64,000 bases of DNA from Ypsolopha sequella (GCA_934047225.1 OW203991.1:5580001-5644000); one strand, 5' to 3'. Positions 44,586-55,700 are shown, counted from the stretch's first letter. The notes: generated from the letters alone by a model not told the origin. Numbers and translations are program-made.

Positions 44586-45185
44586 TCTCTGTTTATCCAT
44601 ATAGCAAACTTTTAACAATAAATATGTTCTTAGCTAAAAGTTGTATTTTGGCTGTTATAATTATTTCTTAATATTTTGTTACAAATCCGGAGATATCACC
44701 CTTTAATAAAATATGTAATATCCTGTTGGACAATGGACGCTTGTCCCACATAAAGGACCATCCATTCATCATGGAGCGGCCGGCCACGTTGGACGCACTT
44801 CCTGTCAAAGTGTCTGTGTTCCACTAAGTGATTAATTTCAACATTTCATTTGTCTTATTGCCTGCTGGGCTTCGGACTGTAATAATGTCCATGGACGTGA
44901 AAGATTTATCTCCTAAATCATTACTGATTCGAAGATCGTTCGTGTTGGAATCGGGTTTACGACTGTCTGAAATTTTGTAGCGGTACCTCGTTATTTTTTG
45001 CAATTCTGTAGTTGTTGCAATAAAGCTCTTTTCTTTCTTCATTACAAAATTGAACATAAGAAATAGTACATTATTGCAAAGGCAGCGAAATAGGCAATTG
45101 CCATTTCGGCCGAGGCATATATAGTGCTTTTCTTAAAAAAATGCAAGGAAATAAAAAAGGGCCTTTTACATTATATATTATCTGG
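44586..45185. other. No recognised gene
   Basis: 44690-44830 (GTTGGACAATGGACGCTTGT, CATCATGGAGCGGCCGGCC) resembles a decayed SINE or LINE tail. The remaining sequence is unassigned. Confidence 0.35.
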
Positions 45186-45500
45186 GGCTTCAAGTAGAAA
45201 CTGCTTTATGTTTTCAGCAGTCAAATCTTCGATTTTTTGCTGATTGTCGTTTTAGAAAAGTTGTTAAATTTCCGTAGTTCTTCAAGTCAATGCTGTTTTT
45301 AATTTGAACTGTGCATTTCAGCATAGAATAAATCGCCCATAATGTAGATGACTTTTTAGTTTTAGCAATTTCATTGAAATACGCCAAAAACACTGCTTCG
45401 GAGAACAATTTTGCATTTTTCTCGTTTTTCCAGAACATGTAATTTTCAGATACTTTCATATATTTTGGGAAGTGATTTTGGTTTTTCAGTCTACGTAAAT
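45186..45500 (-). pseudogene. Crypton-like tyrosine-recombinase fragment (core-binding region)
   Basis: The minus strand from about 45500 reads LRRLKNQNHFPKYMKVSENY, then LFSEAVFLAYFNEIAKTKK, SSTLWAIYSMLKCTVQIKN and LKNYGNLTTFLKRQSAK; after a frameshift it continues EDLTAENIKQFLLEAPDN. The pattern 'SE.V.LAYF.ELA....PSTLWS.YSMLK', followed by 'FLKR' and 'LT...I..FL.EAPD', is what I recall from insect proteins with a phage-integrase-like N-terminal domain, used by Crypton DNA transposons and their domesticated relatives. The catalytic Arg-His-Tyr domain is absent. A frameshift near 45213 and the missing C-terminus make it a relic. Confidence 0.6.
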
Positions 45501-45829
45501 ATGATACTTCGCGTGTTCTTTATTCAAAAGTAATGATAATATTTCCGCGTATGTTTAAGAAACCTCTTTACAATCCCGTATGGGCATTTGTTTTCCACGA
45601 GTTTCCACACGAATTTGACGTTCCAAATTGAAATCACTTTAATCCCTAGGGATTTTCATATAACTTTATATCCCTTGAGATATAATGCGTTACTTTACGT
45701 TGAGGTTGCATGATATGTAATTGGACATTGTCGAGCAGGTGGTGTGAAAAATATTTTTTTCGTGTTCCCTATAAACGCAAGCTCAGCGTAACATTTAAAG
45801 AGTTGATTGTAAAAATGTATAGTTTGGCT
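45501..45829. other. No recognised feature
   Basis: AT-rich; it may include decayed remains of the Crypton-like element, but nothing readable. Confidence 0.35.
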
Positions 45830-46040
45830 ATATTTACTTGCATCTATTTCGAGAAATCCTCGAAAAACCACAAAAAATAGCCCCCCCCCCCCCCCTATCT
45901 CCAAAACTGGTAGCCCGAAAAATATGAAAAAAATCATGGTAATGTGTGCTTACGTAACCATTACAGAAAAGCTTGAATTTTTGATCCACGATACGGAACC
46001 CTAGGTACGCGAGTCTGACTCGCACTTGACCGGTTTTAAT
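45830..46040 (-). repeat. Lepidopteran GGGTTCCGTA repeat (type A), inverted fragment
   Basis: Ends ACCCTAGGTACGCGAGTCTG, then ACTCGCACTTGACCGGTTTT. The inner part ATTTCGAGAAATCCTCG matches the plus copies. An unbroken run of 18 C residues near 45878-45895 lies where other copies have a short G/C tract. Confidence 0.75.
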
Positions 46041-46410
46041 ATAAAGAGCCCTCGTATGTTTTACTTTCTTTGATTTAACTTTAGTTAAATTTTGCAGGTA
46101 AATAAATAAATAAAATAAATAAAAATAAGTTTTGTGAAAAAAAAAAAACCAAATTAAAATACAAAATTAACAAAAATACTTTTAGTAAATACATCTGCAC
46201 ATAACTTAAAAATACTGACTAACCAGAGATCCCCAAACTTAGCTAGGCTAGTAACTTGTGGTACCAGGGGATCTAAAAAGGCCGACTTGGGTGAATCATA
46301 AAATGATTTGAAAGTAGGATAAAGTCAGAGCTTTTACACGCGTGCAAAAGAGACAGCATTAGAACAGAATCATAATGTGATTCATGCAAAACGGCCTTTT
46401 GAACGACCAG
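46041..46410. other. No recognised feature
   Basis: AT-rich, with AAATAAATAAATAAAATAAA near 46100 suggesting an old retroposon tail. Confidence 0.35.
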
Positions 46411-46592
46411 GGGCTCTACCGCATAATACTCATTTGTATCAACATCAACTTGAGATTTAAATTTGACGTGCGTGCGACGACGTCCACCTAACATGCCATC
46501 CAAAAACGTCTATTACTATTACTTTTGCACGCGTTGAATTTCGCATGCATTTGCTTGAAGTTGATACAAATGAGAATTACGCGGTAGAGCCC
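46411..46592. mobile_element. Short inverted-repeat MITE (GGGCTCTACCGC family), copy 2
   Basis: Left GGGCTCTACCGCATAATACT, right AGAATTACGCGGTAGAGCCC; arms continue with CATTTGTATCAAC/GTTGATACAAATG. Counterpart of 4146-4305. Confidence 0.75.
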
Positions 46593-47123
46593 GGTGGACA
46601 TATAATTTTGACTTATCGGTTTATTTCCTAACCAGTGATAAAGTTCACAGTTTATTGAAGAATACACTAAAATACGTTTATACCTCATGTAATTATCCAA
46701 GGAAAACCTCTACACAATGACTTGTTCCCAAGCGTCGTTGTTGCTCAACAACAACAACCCGATTTCCTCTATGCTCAACAATAACGAATATCTAGTAAAT
46801 ACCTCAGTCCCTGTCATCCCTTCTGCTTTTATTTCCTCGTGGAAACTCGGGATAATGGCCCTTTTCACCACTACAGTCACAGTATACATAAGTAAAACAG
46901 TATTATGTCTTCGTGTAAAACGGCCGAACCGCGCTCTTCCAAATAACAATAAGAAGCAAGAAAAAATTTAACTACAAAAAATATATTTATAGTCATCTTT
47001 TGTATGACTACACAACTAGAATTTAAAATTGAAAACCTGTATAACTTTAATTGTAAGTAATTTTTCTTTTGTAGTATTAGTCGGCTAGTATAGTTAAATT
47101 AAGAGAGTATATAACATCTGCCA
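46593..47123. other. Spacer with an unresolved open region
   Basis: 46710-46970 is open on both strands (84 codons plus, 79 minus), with CTCAACAACAACAACCCGAT and TCCTCGTGGAAACTCGGG. Composition is more balanced than the flanks. I cannot match either frame to a family; it may be a repeat or an exon. Confidence 0.35.
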
Positions 47124-47522
47124 ATAATAGTAGTTTATGCTAGAAGGGCGAAAAGGAATAAATTACGAGGACAATTTAAAACACAAGCGTAGCGAGTGTT
47201 TTAAACGTAACCGAGTAATTTATTGCTCTCACGCCCATGTATCATACTACGTTTTTCAATGCATAGTGTGGGGAAATAAAACAAATATAATCAAAGAAAA
47301 CAATTTAATTATTAAAGTTGAAAGTTACATTGTTACAATTTTGCAAGTTAATGATTGGCTCAAAAGGACTGTATCCAGAGCCGAACAGTGGAAAAAAAAG
47401 TATGTCATTTATCGTAAATAAATAAAAAAAAAAAAAATAAAGCCCTAGGGCAAAATAATCAACTTTCTGTTCGGTTTTGATGCATAAAAAGTGGGCCTTT
47501 ACGAGCACTTGCATAGAAAACT
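47124..47522 (-). repeat. Dispersed 400-bp repeat, copy 3, inverted
   Basis: Reverse complement of 2919-3321 with the same landmarks (AGTAGTTTATGCTAG, GCGTAGCGAGTGTTTTAAAC, AATGCATAGTGTGGGG, AAGCCCTAGGGC, GTTCGGTTTTGATGCAT). A poly(A) stretch replaces the poly(T/A) variation of the other copies. Confidence 0.75.
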
Positions 47523-47704
47523 TTTTTAAAGTTTGGCCGAAACAATCAGAATTGTATTGTTGTTTTTTTTTCTGTAAATACATTTTTATTAAAAAAAAAA
47601 AAACTCGGTTCACACATAGTAGCAGTGCGCCGCAGTTAACTACGGTATTTAAGGTTTGTTTAAAGTAACGTACCGTAAACGCCATATAAAGCCATTTACC
47701 TAAG

Positions 47705-47931
47705 TATTATTTTGCTTCCTGGGGCTCCCTTTTTATGTACGGACGCGGAAAGTGTAAGACGCCACCCGATTCCTGCGCATTTATGTGGGCAGCCCTAATG
47801 CGTGCGTCTACCGAACGTTGTTTCAAGGACATTGCCCCAGATGTAATACTGTTACTTATCTATACTGTGCTACAGTGTAATTCAGACGCAGATTGCATGT
47901 TGCGTGTCTACAAAATATTAGAAACGTCCAT
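47705..47931 (+). CDS. Candidate internal coding exon, gene not identified
   Basis: 227 bp between a modest acceptor (CATTTACCTAAG) and a strong donor (GTAAGTAT), open in one frame: it begins YYFASWGSLFMYGRGKC and continues with CAFMWAALMRASTERCFKDI, a hydrophobic DVILLLIYTVLQC and MLRVYKILETS. An in-frame stop lies just upstream, so the exon cannot start before 47696. GC content is well above the flanks, and the helical, cysteine-containing sequence looks like real protein. No second exon is found near it, and no family is recognised. It could also be an exon captured by a repeat. Confidence 0.4.
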
Positions 47932-47947
47932 GTAAGTATCTGGTATT

Positions 47948-48290
47948 TAGGGTTCCGTATACGAAAGGTGCCTAAAGGGACCCTATTTACTAAACCTCCG
48001 CTGTCTGTCTGTCCGTCCATCCGTCAGTTCGACCGTCTGTCACAGCTAGGGATCTACAGCCTTAGTTGTAATGGGTAGCCATTCGAAATTTTCATTACGC
48101 GGCCTCTATAAAGGCAAAAACAAATTGTACCAAAGAGGGGTCCCCATACAAAAAACCTCGCAAAGGTAGCATTTTTTCAAGGTAAAGGCCCCTTATCTTC
48201 GAAACAAGAAGACAGAAAAATCATTAGGTGATTATTACGTAAATATTACAAGAGAAATATAGAAATATATAGTTAAGATATTAGGGTTCT
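47948..48290 (+). repeat. Lepidopteran GGGTTCCGTA repeat (type C), partial
   Basis: AGGGTTCCGTATACGAAAGG, GGGACCCTATTTACTAAACC, TCCGCTGTCTGTCTGTCCGT and CGTCTGTCACAGCTAGGGAT are the recognisable left part of the type with 'gggaccctattactaag'. The right part is decayed; its end is uncertain. Confidence 0.6.
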
Positions 48291-48458
48291 GTACTCTGCG
48301 GAAGCCGCGAACTGTTTGTCAGGCGCTACCATTTTAGCGGCTTGTTTGTGTCGCCTAATGTTAATAATCTTGAAATCTATACTTTGCGGGTACTCACAAC
48401 AAAAGTTTCTTGAGTTCCGTAAAAGCAAAAACCTTTCTAGTTAAGACTTATTAAAAAA

Positions 48459-49408
48459 AAACGGTCAAGTGTGAGTCAATTGCATTTTGTCACTTTTTTT
48501 TCGTGAATTTCTCAACCGCTATATTTTTCCTGAAATATTTACGTAAGCACATATTACCATGACGTTTTTCACATTTTTCGGTCCACCAGTTTTGGAGATA
48601 AGGGGATAAGGGGACATACATTTTTTGTGGTTTTTTCAAGAATTTCTTGAAATATATACAAGTAAATGTAGCCAAGCTATATATATATTAATACATACAA
48701 TTTGACATCCACATCATATATATATATTTTTTTATTTCTCATATAAATATTATATTTCTCATGTTGTGTTCAACATTTTTTAAATCGCTATAGTTTTCCT
48801 GTGATTGGCCAGTTACGATCTATAATTGTCATTTTTTTCATATTTTTCGATCTACCAGTTCGGGGATAAGGGGGGACAGGGGGGGGTTAAATATTTCTTG
48901 AAACCAGTGCCAGTAAATACAGTAAAAGTATATATTTTTACAATTAGCTTTTTAATACCTACAATTTGATACCCATTATGTATTTTTGTAAAATATTTTT
49001 TTTATTTATTTTACTTCTTTTTTTTTTCTCATTTGTGCTCAATTTTTTTCATTTTTTTTTGTTATTGGCCAGCTATGCCTATAACATAGATTTTTTTGGG
49101 TTTTTCAAAGATTTCTCGAAATCAGTGCCAGTAAATATGAATAAAGCATATATTTTTACAATCAGCTCTTTAATATCTACAATTTGATATTTAGCTTTTT
49201 TTCTCTCTTTTGTATTGGAAATTTTAAATTTTTAATATTTTTTTCTACATTGGTTATGGGGGCAAATTAATGCTATTTTTGTGCCAAATCTCAAATCTTT
49301 GTTTTTAACGGTGCTAAAGTTATGAGGCTGTGACATATGGACGGACGGACAACGGAGTCTCAATATAAAGGTACCTTTTGTACCTCATAGGTACTACGGA
49401 ACCCTAAA
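48459..49408 (+). repeat. Lepidopteran GGGTTCCGTA repeat (type A), copy 2
   Basis: ACGGTCAAGTGTGAGTC to GGTACTACGGAACCCTAA, about 950 bp, with ACAAGGGG-type G/A tracts, several GTGCCAGTAAAT words and TATGAGGCTGTGACATATGG followed by ACGGACGGACAACGGAGTC. Parts of the interior seem duplicated, since the ATTGGCCAG / TTTCTCGAAA module occurs more than once. Confidence 0.75.
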
Positions 49409-49559
49409 AACCTATTTATCGATTGTCAAACGCTTTTAAATTCTGAATGTAACTGTCGAGGATTCCAGGAGTACATAGTTTTGTAAAAGTAAAATATCTT
49501 ATCGCAATAGAAACATTTCAAAAATCCCATTTGAAGGTTAAGAAAACACGTTATTGTCC

Positions 49560-49872
49560 ATCCATTAGCCTAGTTCGTCCACTGCTGGACATAAGCCTTT
49601 CCAGGACTTTGCCACTCCCGGCGGTCATCCTGGAAGAATTGCCCATACTCACACACGCTGGGCAGGCGGGTTGGTGAGCGCGGTGCCGGAACCCTCGCAC
49701 CAGTGACGCCGCTGCGATGGATATACCGCCATCCAACGGTCCCAGGCATGGTGGGCCTCCTGGTTTTTTGCCTGTGAGCTGTCCTCTTACTCTCCCCCGA
49801 ATTACTGCGAGGGGGTCTCCAAGTAAGATGGTGGTACCTCCACAGTCGAGCCCGGCATCAGCTCTACCACCT
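49560..49872 (-). mobile_element. SINE-like retroposon S1, antisense, with 10-bp target duplication
   Basis: GTTATTGTCC flanks the insert at 49550-49559 and 49873-49882. In its own orientation it runs from AGGTGGTAGAGCTGATGCCG to ACGAACTAGGCTAATGGAT. It has an internal deletion of about 35 bp, at the place where other copies read CCTAATAGCCGGGCCTTATA. The tail is short, only GGAT. Confidence 0.85.
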
Positions 49873-49882
49873 GTTATTGTCC

Positions 49883-51186
49883 AGCTCGGAGCAAATCTAA
49901 ATTAATACAAAGATATATGTTGTGGCAAACCACAAACATTTTTACGGAACCAGAACTTGCGCGTATTTAATACCGAATATATTTTATTATTAATATATTA
50001 CACAATACCGGTAGAGGTTGACGAAACTTTAAATGGCAAAATAAGTAAAAATAAATATAAAAAGATAAAAAAAGTGTTTTTTTAGCTTTACATAAATTAT
50101 GAAAAACCGTATAACTTATTGTTTTAAATAAAACCTGTATTTAAAATGAGTTTAAATTTAAAAGCCTTTTTAAAAAACACATGTAGACACCGAGAGCTAA
50201 AGCCGATAAACTGCTTGGCTTAAAAATTGTAAAAATAACATGTAATTGTCTTTTGATAAATATATATATATCTATCTATCTATCTCACGCACTGCGCCAA
50301 GTATCTAACAAAGTATGTGGAGGGGTTGAGATGTGAATTACAAGACTTATGCATCAGGAGTTCCGAAGTTCAAAACTTTAGCCGAACTCGAAACTCGCCC
50401 TGACAAGGGAATGTGTCAGCCGTTTCTTGTTAGCCCTTTCAACGTTACGCGCAAACCTCCATACAGACGATGTCACCCACATTGTGGGGTATCTATGGGA
50501 TGTTATTATAATATTTTAGGCTGAATTTATGTTTAAGTCGAACTAAAAACCGGAAAACTTAACGAATATCTGAAGACCAAACCCCTAAAATATGCTTTTT
50601 TAAAAGTTACATAATTAACAGAAGATTGAAAGCATGATTATTTATAAAGTGTAATTGCATTGAGTCACAAAACACGCCATATTATTTTCAACCTTCTACC
50701 ATCTACATTGACGGAACTGAATCCAATACAAAACTGATGTTTAGCATTGTGGAGCCCCTTAAGTATAATATTTGCTATGATAAAACCGACCGAGAAATCC
50801 AAAGAAAATATAATTGTACTGTAGTACGTAGAGAAACCAACACGTGAAGTTGACAACAGTTGACGACACAATAAAGAATGACAACCATAAATAAAAAAGT
50901 ATTGTTCACGTAGAGCGAGTCAATTTAAATACGAAACAGGGGATATTCGTGTTTTCCCGGATAAATGTCTTATTCTTTTGTGTTTTGTTTGTAAATAACA
51001 AGGATTTAGATTTTGAAAAAAAAATACATTCGTCATATTTCAATGTTTGATCCGTTCAATACACTATTACTTGCATTTTACTGCATCTAAAAAAAAAAAA
51101 AAAAAACAGGAGGCCCAACGTGCCTCGTTGCCTTGTTGTTGGAGATATTTGTTTGACATCTCACATCGTCTAGAAAGGAAATAATA
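49883..51186. other. No recognised gene
   Basis: 50330-50530 is open for 63 codons on the plus strand and slightly GC-rich, but has no family motif. A 20-residue poly(A) tract near 51090-51107, followed by CAGGAGGCCCAACGTGCC, may mark a small retroposed piece. Confidence 0.35.
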
Positions 51187-51339
51187 ACATCGATTCGGCG
51201 CAACACAACTTGACTTAATTGACAGGACTAAACTTAATTTAAGTGTTCTGTCCTTTTCTTTTTGTATCGAAAAGACAAAGACGGGACGCTCAAAATAAGG
51301 TTAGTCTTGTCAGTTGTGTTGCGACGAATCGACACCAAT
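51187..51339. mobile_element. Foldback MITE (GTGTCGATTCGG family), copy 4
   Basis: CATCGATTCGGCGCAACACA is mirrored by TGTGTTGCGACGAATCGACA, with the usual TTGACAGGACTAAACTTA core. Confidence 0.8.
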
Positions 51340-52237
51340 ATTAAACGTTGTAATCAAAATGTTAGCTAAAATGGTCATAGGGCCGAAAAATTGTTCTGGT
51401 AATTCTCACTCACCTAACCACATAAAAATACAATACAGTCATTTGCGAAACCTGTTTTACCTGTTTAAATAAGTTTGTTACTTATTGTATAACCCGGAGC
51501 AATAAAGAAAAGAATCTTAGATGGCGCCCATCATCATCCCCTCTCACACGCACAGTACCCAAGTAACAATTCATTCGGGCCTAGGTTGTGAAAACTTCCT
51601 TTAGTTTGTATTTGGGTCGCAAAAAGGTTAATGCTTTTCTATCTAGGCATATTAAGTACTTGAGAATGATTATTAAGTTCTAAAACTAATTGTTTATCAT
51701 AACAACCTTTAAGCCGTTGACAAGAGTTTAAATTAACGTTATTTTGACTTGTGTTTCACGACCTTAAAGTCCTAGGATCTTATAGTTGTTGTAGACTCTT
51801 GATTAGGTTCTGGAGAGGCTAGGATTATGCTTAAGTGAGATCTAAAGGTTAAATTTTGAACTTTGATATAACCACAATTACTTAGAAATTACTTAGAAGT
51901 TATTTCTAAAACCTATCTAAAGTCTTTAGGCTGTATAAAAGTTGTCTCGGCAAACAAATTAGGACTGCATGGTGAAAACCAAGACCAAAAGGCTATAGTT
52001 CAGAGCTGAAGGCATAATTTATGTCCTACAAGAATATTTGAAAGCTTTAGAGGCATTCTCAAATATTATCAGTTGTCTCCGCAAATTCAAATTACAATGT
52101 CTTGCAAATTGAACCAACACAGGGTGATTTAAAAAAAACGGAATGGAAATTTTAAACGGAAAGTGCGGAAAATTTCCTACGAATAATGAATACAGCGGTT
52201 AGTATATATTATTAGGGTTCCGTACCTCTAAAGGAAA

Positions 52238-54603
52238 AAAACCGGTCAAGTGTGAGTCAGACTCGCATACCTAGGGCTCCATATTATGGATGAAAAATTT
52301 AATTTTGTCATTTTTTTCAATTGCTTTAATTGTCCTGTAATCTTTACGTAATGATTTTTCAAGGATTTCTCGAAATAGATGCAAATAGCCAAACTATAAA
52401 TTTTTACAATAAACTTTTTAATACCTGCAATTTGATACCCATAATGTATTTTTATAAAAATTATTTTTATTTATTATAATTCTTTTTTTATATTTTTATC
52501 TTTTGCTCAATTTTTTTTACCGCTATAGTTTTCCTGTAATTAGCCAGTTATGATCTATAATTGTCATTTTTTTCATATTTTTCGGTCCACCGGTTTCGGA
52601 GATAAAGAGGGGGGGACATACATATTTTTGTGTTTTTTCTTGAGATTTTTCGAAACTATTGAGAATAAATATAATAAAAATATACGTTTTTACAGTCAAA
52701 TTTTCAATATCTACAATTTGATATCCATATTGTATTTTATAAAATATTTTTTTTTATGTATTATACTTATCTGTATATATAAAATTCAAAGTCCTGACTG
52801 ACTGACTGACTGATATATCAACGCACAGCCTAAACCGCTAGTCCTATAGACTTGAAATTTTGCACAAAGATACCTTATATAGTATTAGCATCCAATAAGA
52901 AAGGATTTTTCAAAATTCACCCCCTAAGGGGGTGAAACGGGTGTCCAAAGTTTGTATGGGAAAACAAGATTAGTTAGATTATTTTATTCGAGACTTCACA
53001 GGAGTACTCCTAACTATAAATGAGTAAACATGTATTTCAGGTTTTTTCCGAATTCAATCCCTAAAAGGGGGAAATGGGGTGACGAATTTTGAAAATCAAC
53101 ATGGGTATCGTTTGTATGGTTTATCGGGTCGCTGATTGAGAATACAACAACGATTTCTAAATGCAATGTAGTGGACGTGAAATACCATCATCCCCTCTTG
53201 GGGTGCGATGGGGTTGAAATGTTGAAATGTGTAAATATCAATATGGGTGTCGTTTTTATGGTTGAAATTTAATATAGCGGACATGAAAAATCTTGAAAGT
53301 ATGTGTGATAGAGCAATCGGCTGTAACAGACGGACATACAGACAGCCACAGAAGTGATCCTTTTAGATTTCCATTTTTTCCTTTTGAGGTATCTATCTAT
53401 CTATATATCCACAATATATCCATCTATCTATCTGTTTATCTATCTATCTATATCCAAGCAAAATATATTTGGAACGGAAGGTGGTACATCCCTAGGGGTT
53501 GGACCATGGGGTGCCAAAAAAAGTTTTTTTTTTTGTCAAAACTTTGACAGCCTGCATCTCCCAAACGGCTAGAGCTAGACCCATGTTGATGGATGTCTAG
53601 GAAAAGGTCTTGACGAGATCTACCTGCCGAAAAAGTCAAAACTTTACAGGCCCGTATCTCCTAAACGGCTGATGCTAGAACCATGTTCATGGTACGAGTA
53701 TTCCAAAAAAAGTCCTCGGCGAGATCTAGATGACGGTAAAAAAATTGCTATAATTTTGATCGGCCATATCTCCCGAATGGCTAATTTTAAGGAGTTTGGG
53801 TTTCAATTATAGTGATCGGTCAAGCTGGAGCTACATGACCAAAAAAAAATTTAATTTGACCGGTTTTGACAATTTTTGAACAGGTCTAAAGAAGCATTCT
53901 GATTTGCATGAAACTCGGTATCAAGGGGCATTTAGGGTCGCCGATTACGCTGCCGTATTCAAATTTGACATTTTTTTTACAACTGATAGGGGTTTTAACA
54001 CTTTTTCGGAAAAACTTTGATCGGTGAGTCCCTGTATTCCCAGAGGGAGTGAGAGTACATAAATGTTTGTTTCTGAAAAAAAAGTTATTTGTTTCCTGTA
54101 GGCCACGCGGGCGAAGCCGCGGGCAGAAGCTAGTTTTTTTATATTTTTCATTTGTGCTAAATTTTTTTAACTTCTATAGTTTCCCTGCAATTGGCCAGTT
54201 TTCATATTTTTTGGTCTACCAGTTTCGGAGATAAGGGGGGGAACATACATATTTTTGTGGTTTTTTCAAAATTTCTCGAAACTTGTGAGAGTAAATTTAG
54301 TAAAAGTATATATTTTTACAATCAGCTTTTTAATATCTACAATTTGATACCCATATTGTATTTTTAGGATAATATTTTTTATTTTTCTTACTTTTTTTTG
54401 AAATATTTTGAAAAATTTCAAATTTTTCAATTTTTTTACACTATGATATGTTGGAAAATTAATTATTTATATGCCAAATTTCATGTCTTTATCTTGAACG
54501 GTGCTAAAGTTATGAGGCTGTGACATACGGACGGACGGACGGACGGACAACGGAGTCTCACCATAAAGGTTCCTTTTGTACCTTTTAGGTACGGAACCCT
54601 AAA
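52238..54603 (+). repeat. GGGTTCCGTA repeat (type A), copy 3, nested in type B and split by a Helitron
   Basis: From ACCGGTCAAGTGTGAGTC to TAGGTACGGAACCCTAAAA; same inner order as 36188-37017. The Helitron at 52770-54133 interrupts it exactly where the 36-kb copy reads TTTATTTTACTTC followed by TTTTTTCAT. Ends with four tandem GGAC units before AACGGAGTC. Confidence 0.75.
52770..54133 (+). mobile_element. Non-autonomous Helitron, nested
   Basis: 5' end TCTGTATATATAAAATTC preceded by A; 3' end a GC-rich hairpin (GCGGGCGAAGCCGCGGGC), then AGAAG and CTAG followed by T. TC...CTRR ends, a subterminal hairpin, insertion between A and T and no target duplication are the Helitron criteria. The interior of 1364 bp has a TGACTGACTGACTGA block near the 5' end, CTATCTATCTAT repeats around 53390-53455, and modules resembling GCCGTATCTCC(T/C)AAACGGCT repeated at about 53550, 53650 and 53760. 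There is no Rep/helicase gene, so it depends on an autonomous relative. Confidence 0.78.
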
Positions 54604-54968
54604 AACAGAACCCTTATAGGATCACTTTGTTGTCCGTCTGTCTGCCCGCCTGTCCGTCTATCTGTCCAGACCCTTTATCTCAAGAACGCGTGAAGTTATC
54701 AAATTGAAATTAAAACCATATAATCAAGTCTACTGTTACTTGAAGTTGCGAAAAAATAATTTTTTATGTTAACGCAAAAAAAATACGGCTTTTAATGCCA
54801 CTAGAATCGTATATTTCGACATTCTCAAGGGAATCAAAATGTATAGGGTACTTTCCGTTGACCTAGAACTATGAAAGGCAAGTAATATCTTATACTACGA
54901 ATGCAGGAAAACATCTAAAAACTATACATTTGTAATTTAATCACAAAAAAAGTCTGAATTATTTATAA

Positions 54969-55700
54969 CTAGCTGTTGCCCGCGTCTTCATCTGCGTGAA
55001 TTTAGTATGTAATGTGTTTCATATTTTACAATGAAAGCTTCAACATCCCGCTAAATCCTGTTATGCGTACGGTTTTCTTTAAAAAAAAAACCTCTTATAC
55101 GTGTCTTATTTTTCTCAATATGATTTATGCGAAGTTGTAAGTAAGTGTATATATGTATATAAGTTATACATAATATATAAGTTTATATATGCCCAGGGAT
55201 TGTGATTTTCCATATCAAAGTTTTTAACCCATTTCATCCCCATTAGGGGATGGATAATTTTTGAAAACTTTCCTACATGTATCTCATTATACGTTTTAAG
55301 GAAGGAATATTTAAGCAAAGTTTTAAGTAGATACACTCAAGGGATGCAATTTTCGATATATAACTTAACACGCCATTTTACCCCCTCGGGGGATGAGTTT
55401 TGTAAAACCCTCTTACAGGTTTCTCATAATTTATTAAAAAGAGTATTTATGCGAAGTATGTTGACTCTTCAGTATATGTTGATACTCCCACGGATTATGA
55501 TTTTCCAAACAAGTTTCTACCCCATTTCATTATGAATTGATTTAAAAAGAAATCCTTTCTTAGCGGATGTTTACGCAATAAAAGGAACCTACGGTGCAAA
55601 TTTCATGTTCCTAGGTTTAGCTGTTTGGTCTCGGCGTTGATAGTTCAGTCAGTCAATCAGTCAGTCAGTCAGTCAGTCAGGGTATTCTTTTATATACAAA
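54969..55700 (-). mobile_element. Non-autonomous Helitron, antisense, nested in type B repeat
   Basis: On the minus strand it begins TTTGTATATAAAAGAAT (TC mutated to TT), has CTGACTGACTGACTGACTGA, several CCCCATTTCATCCCC-like modules, and ends GACGCGGGCAACAGCTAG followed by T. The flanks A and T, and resumption of the type B repeat on both sides, fit a single insertion. The 3' hairpin is degenerate. Confidence 0.65.

Noticed and set aside
45878..45895. Poly(C) run as a possible regulatory or structural signal
   Set aside because: It occupies the place of a variable G/C tract in the GGGTTCCGTA repeat, so slippage (or sequencing error) is sufficient.
47305..47685. 126-codon minus-strand open frame
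   Set aside because: It runs across the 400-bp repeat and poly(T) tracts; composition is phenylalanine/lysine-rich and repetitive, with no family motif.
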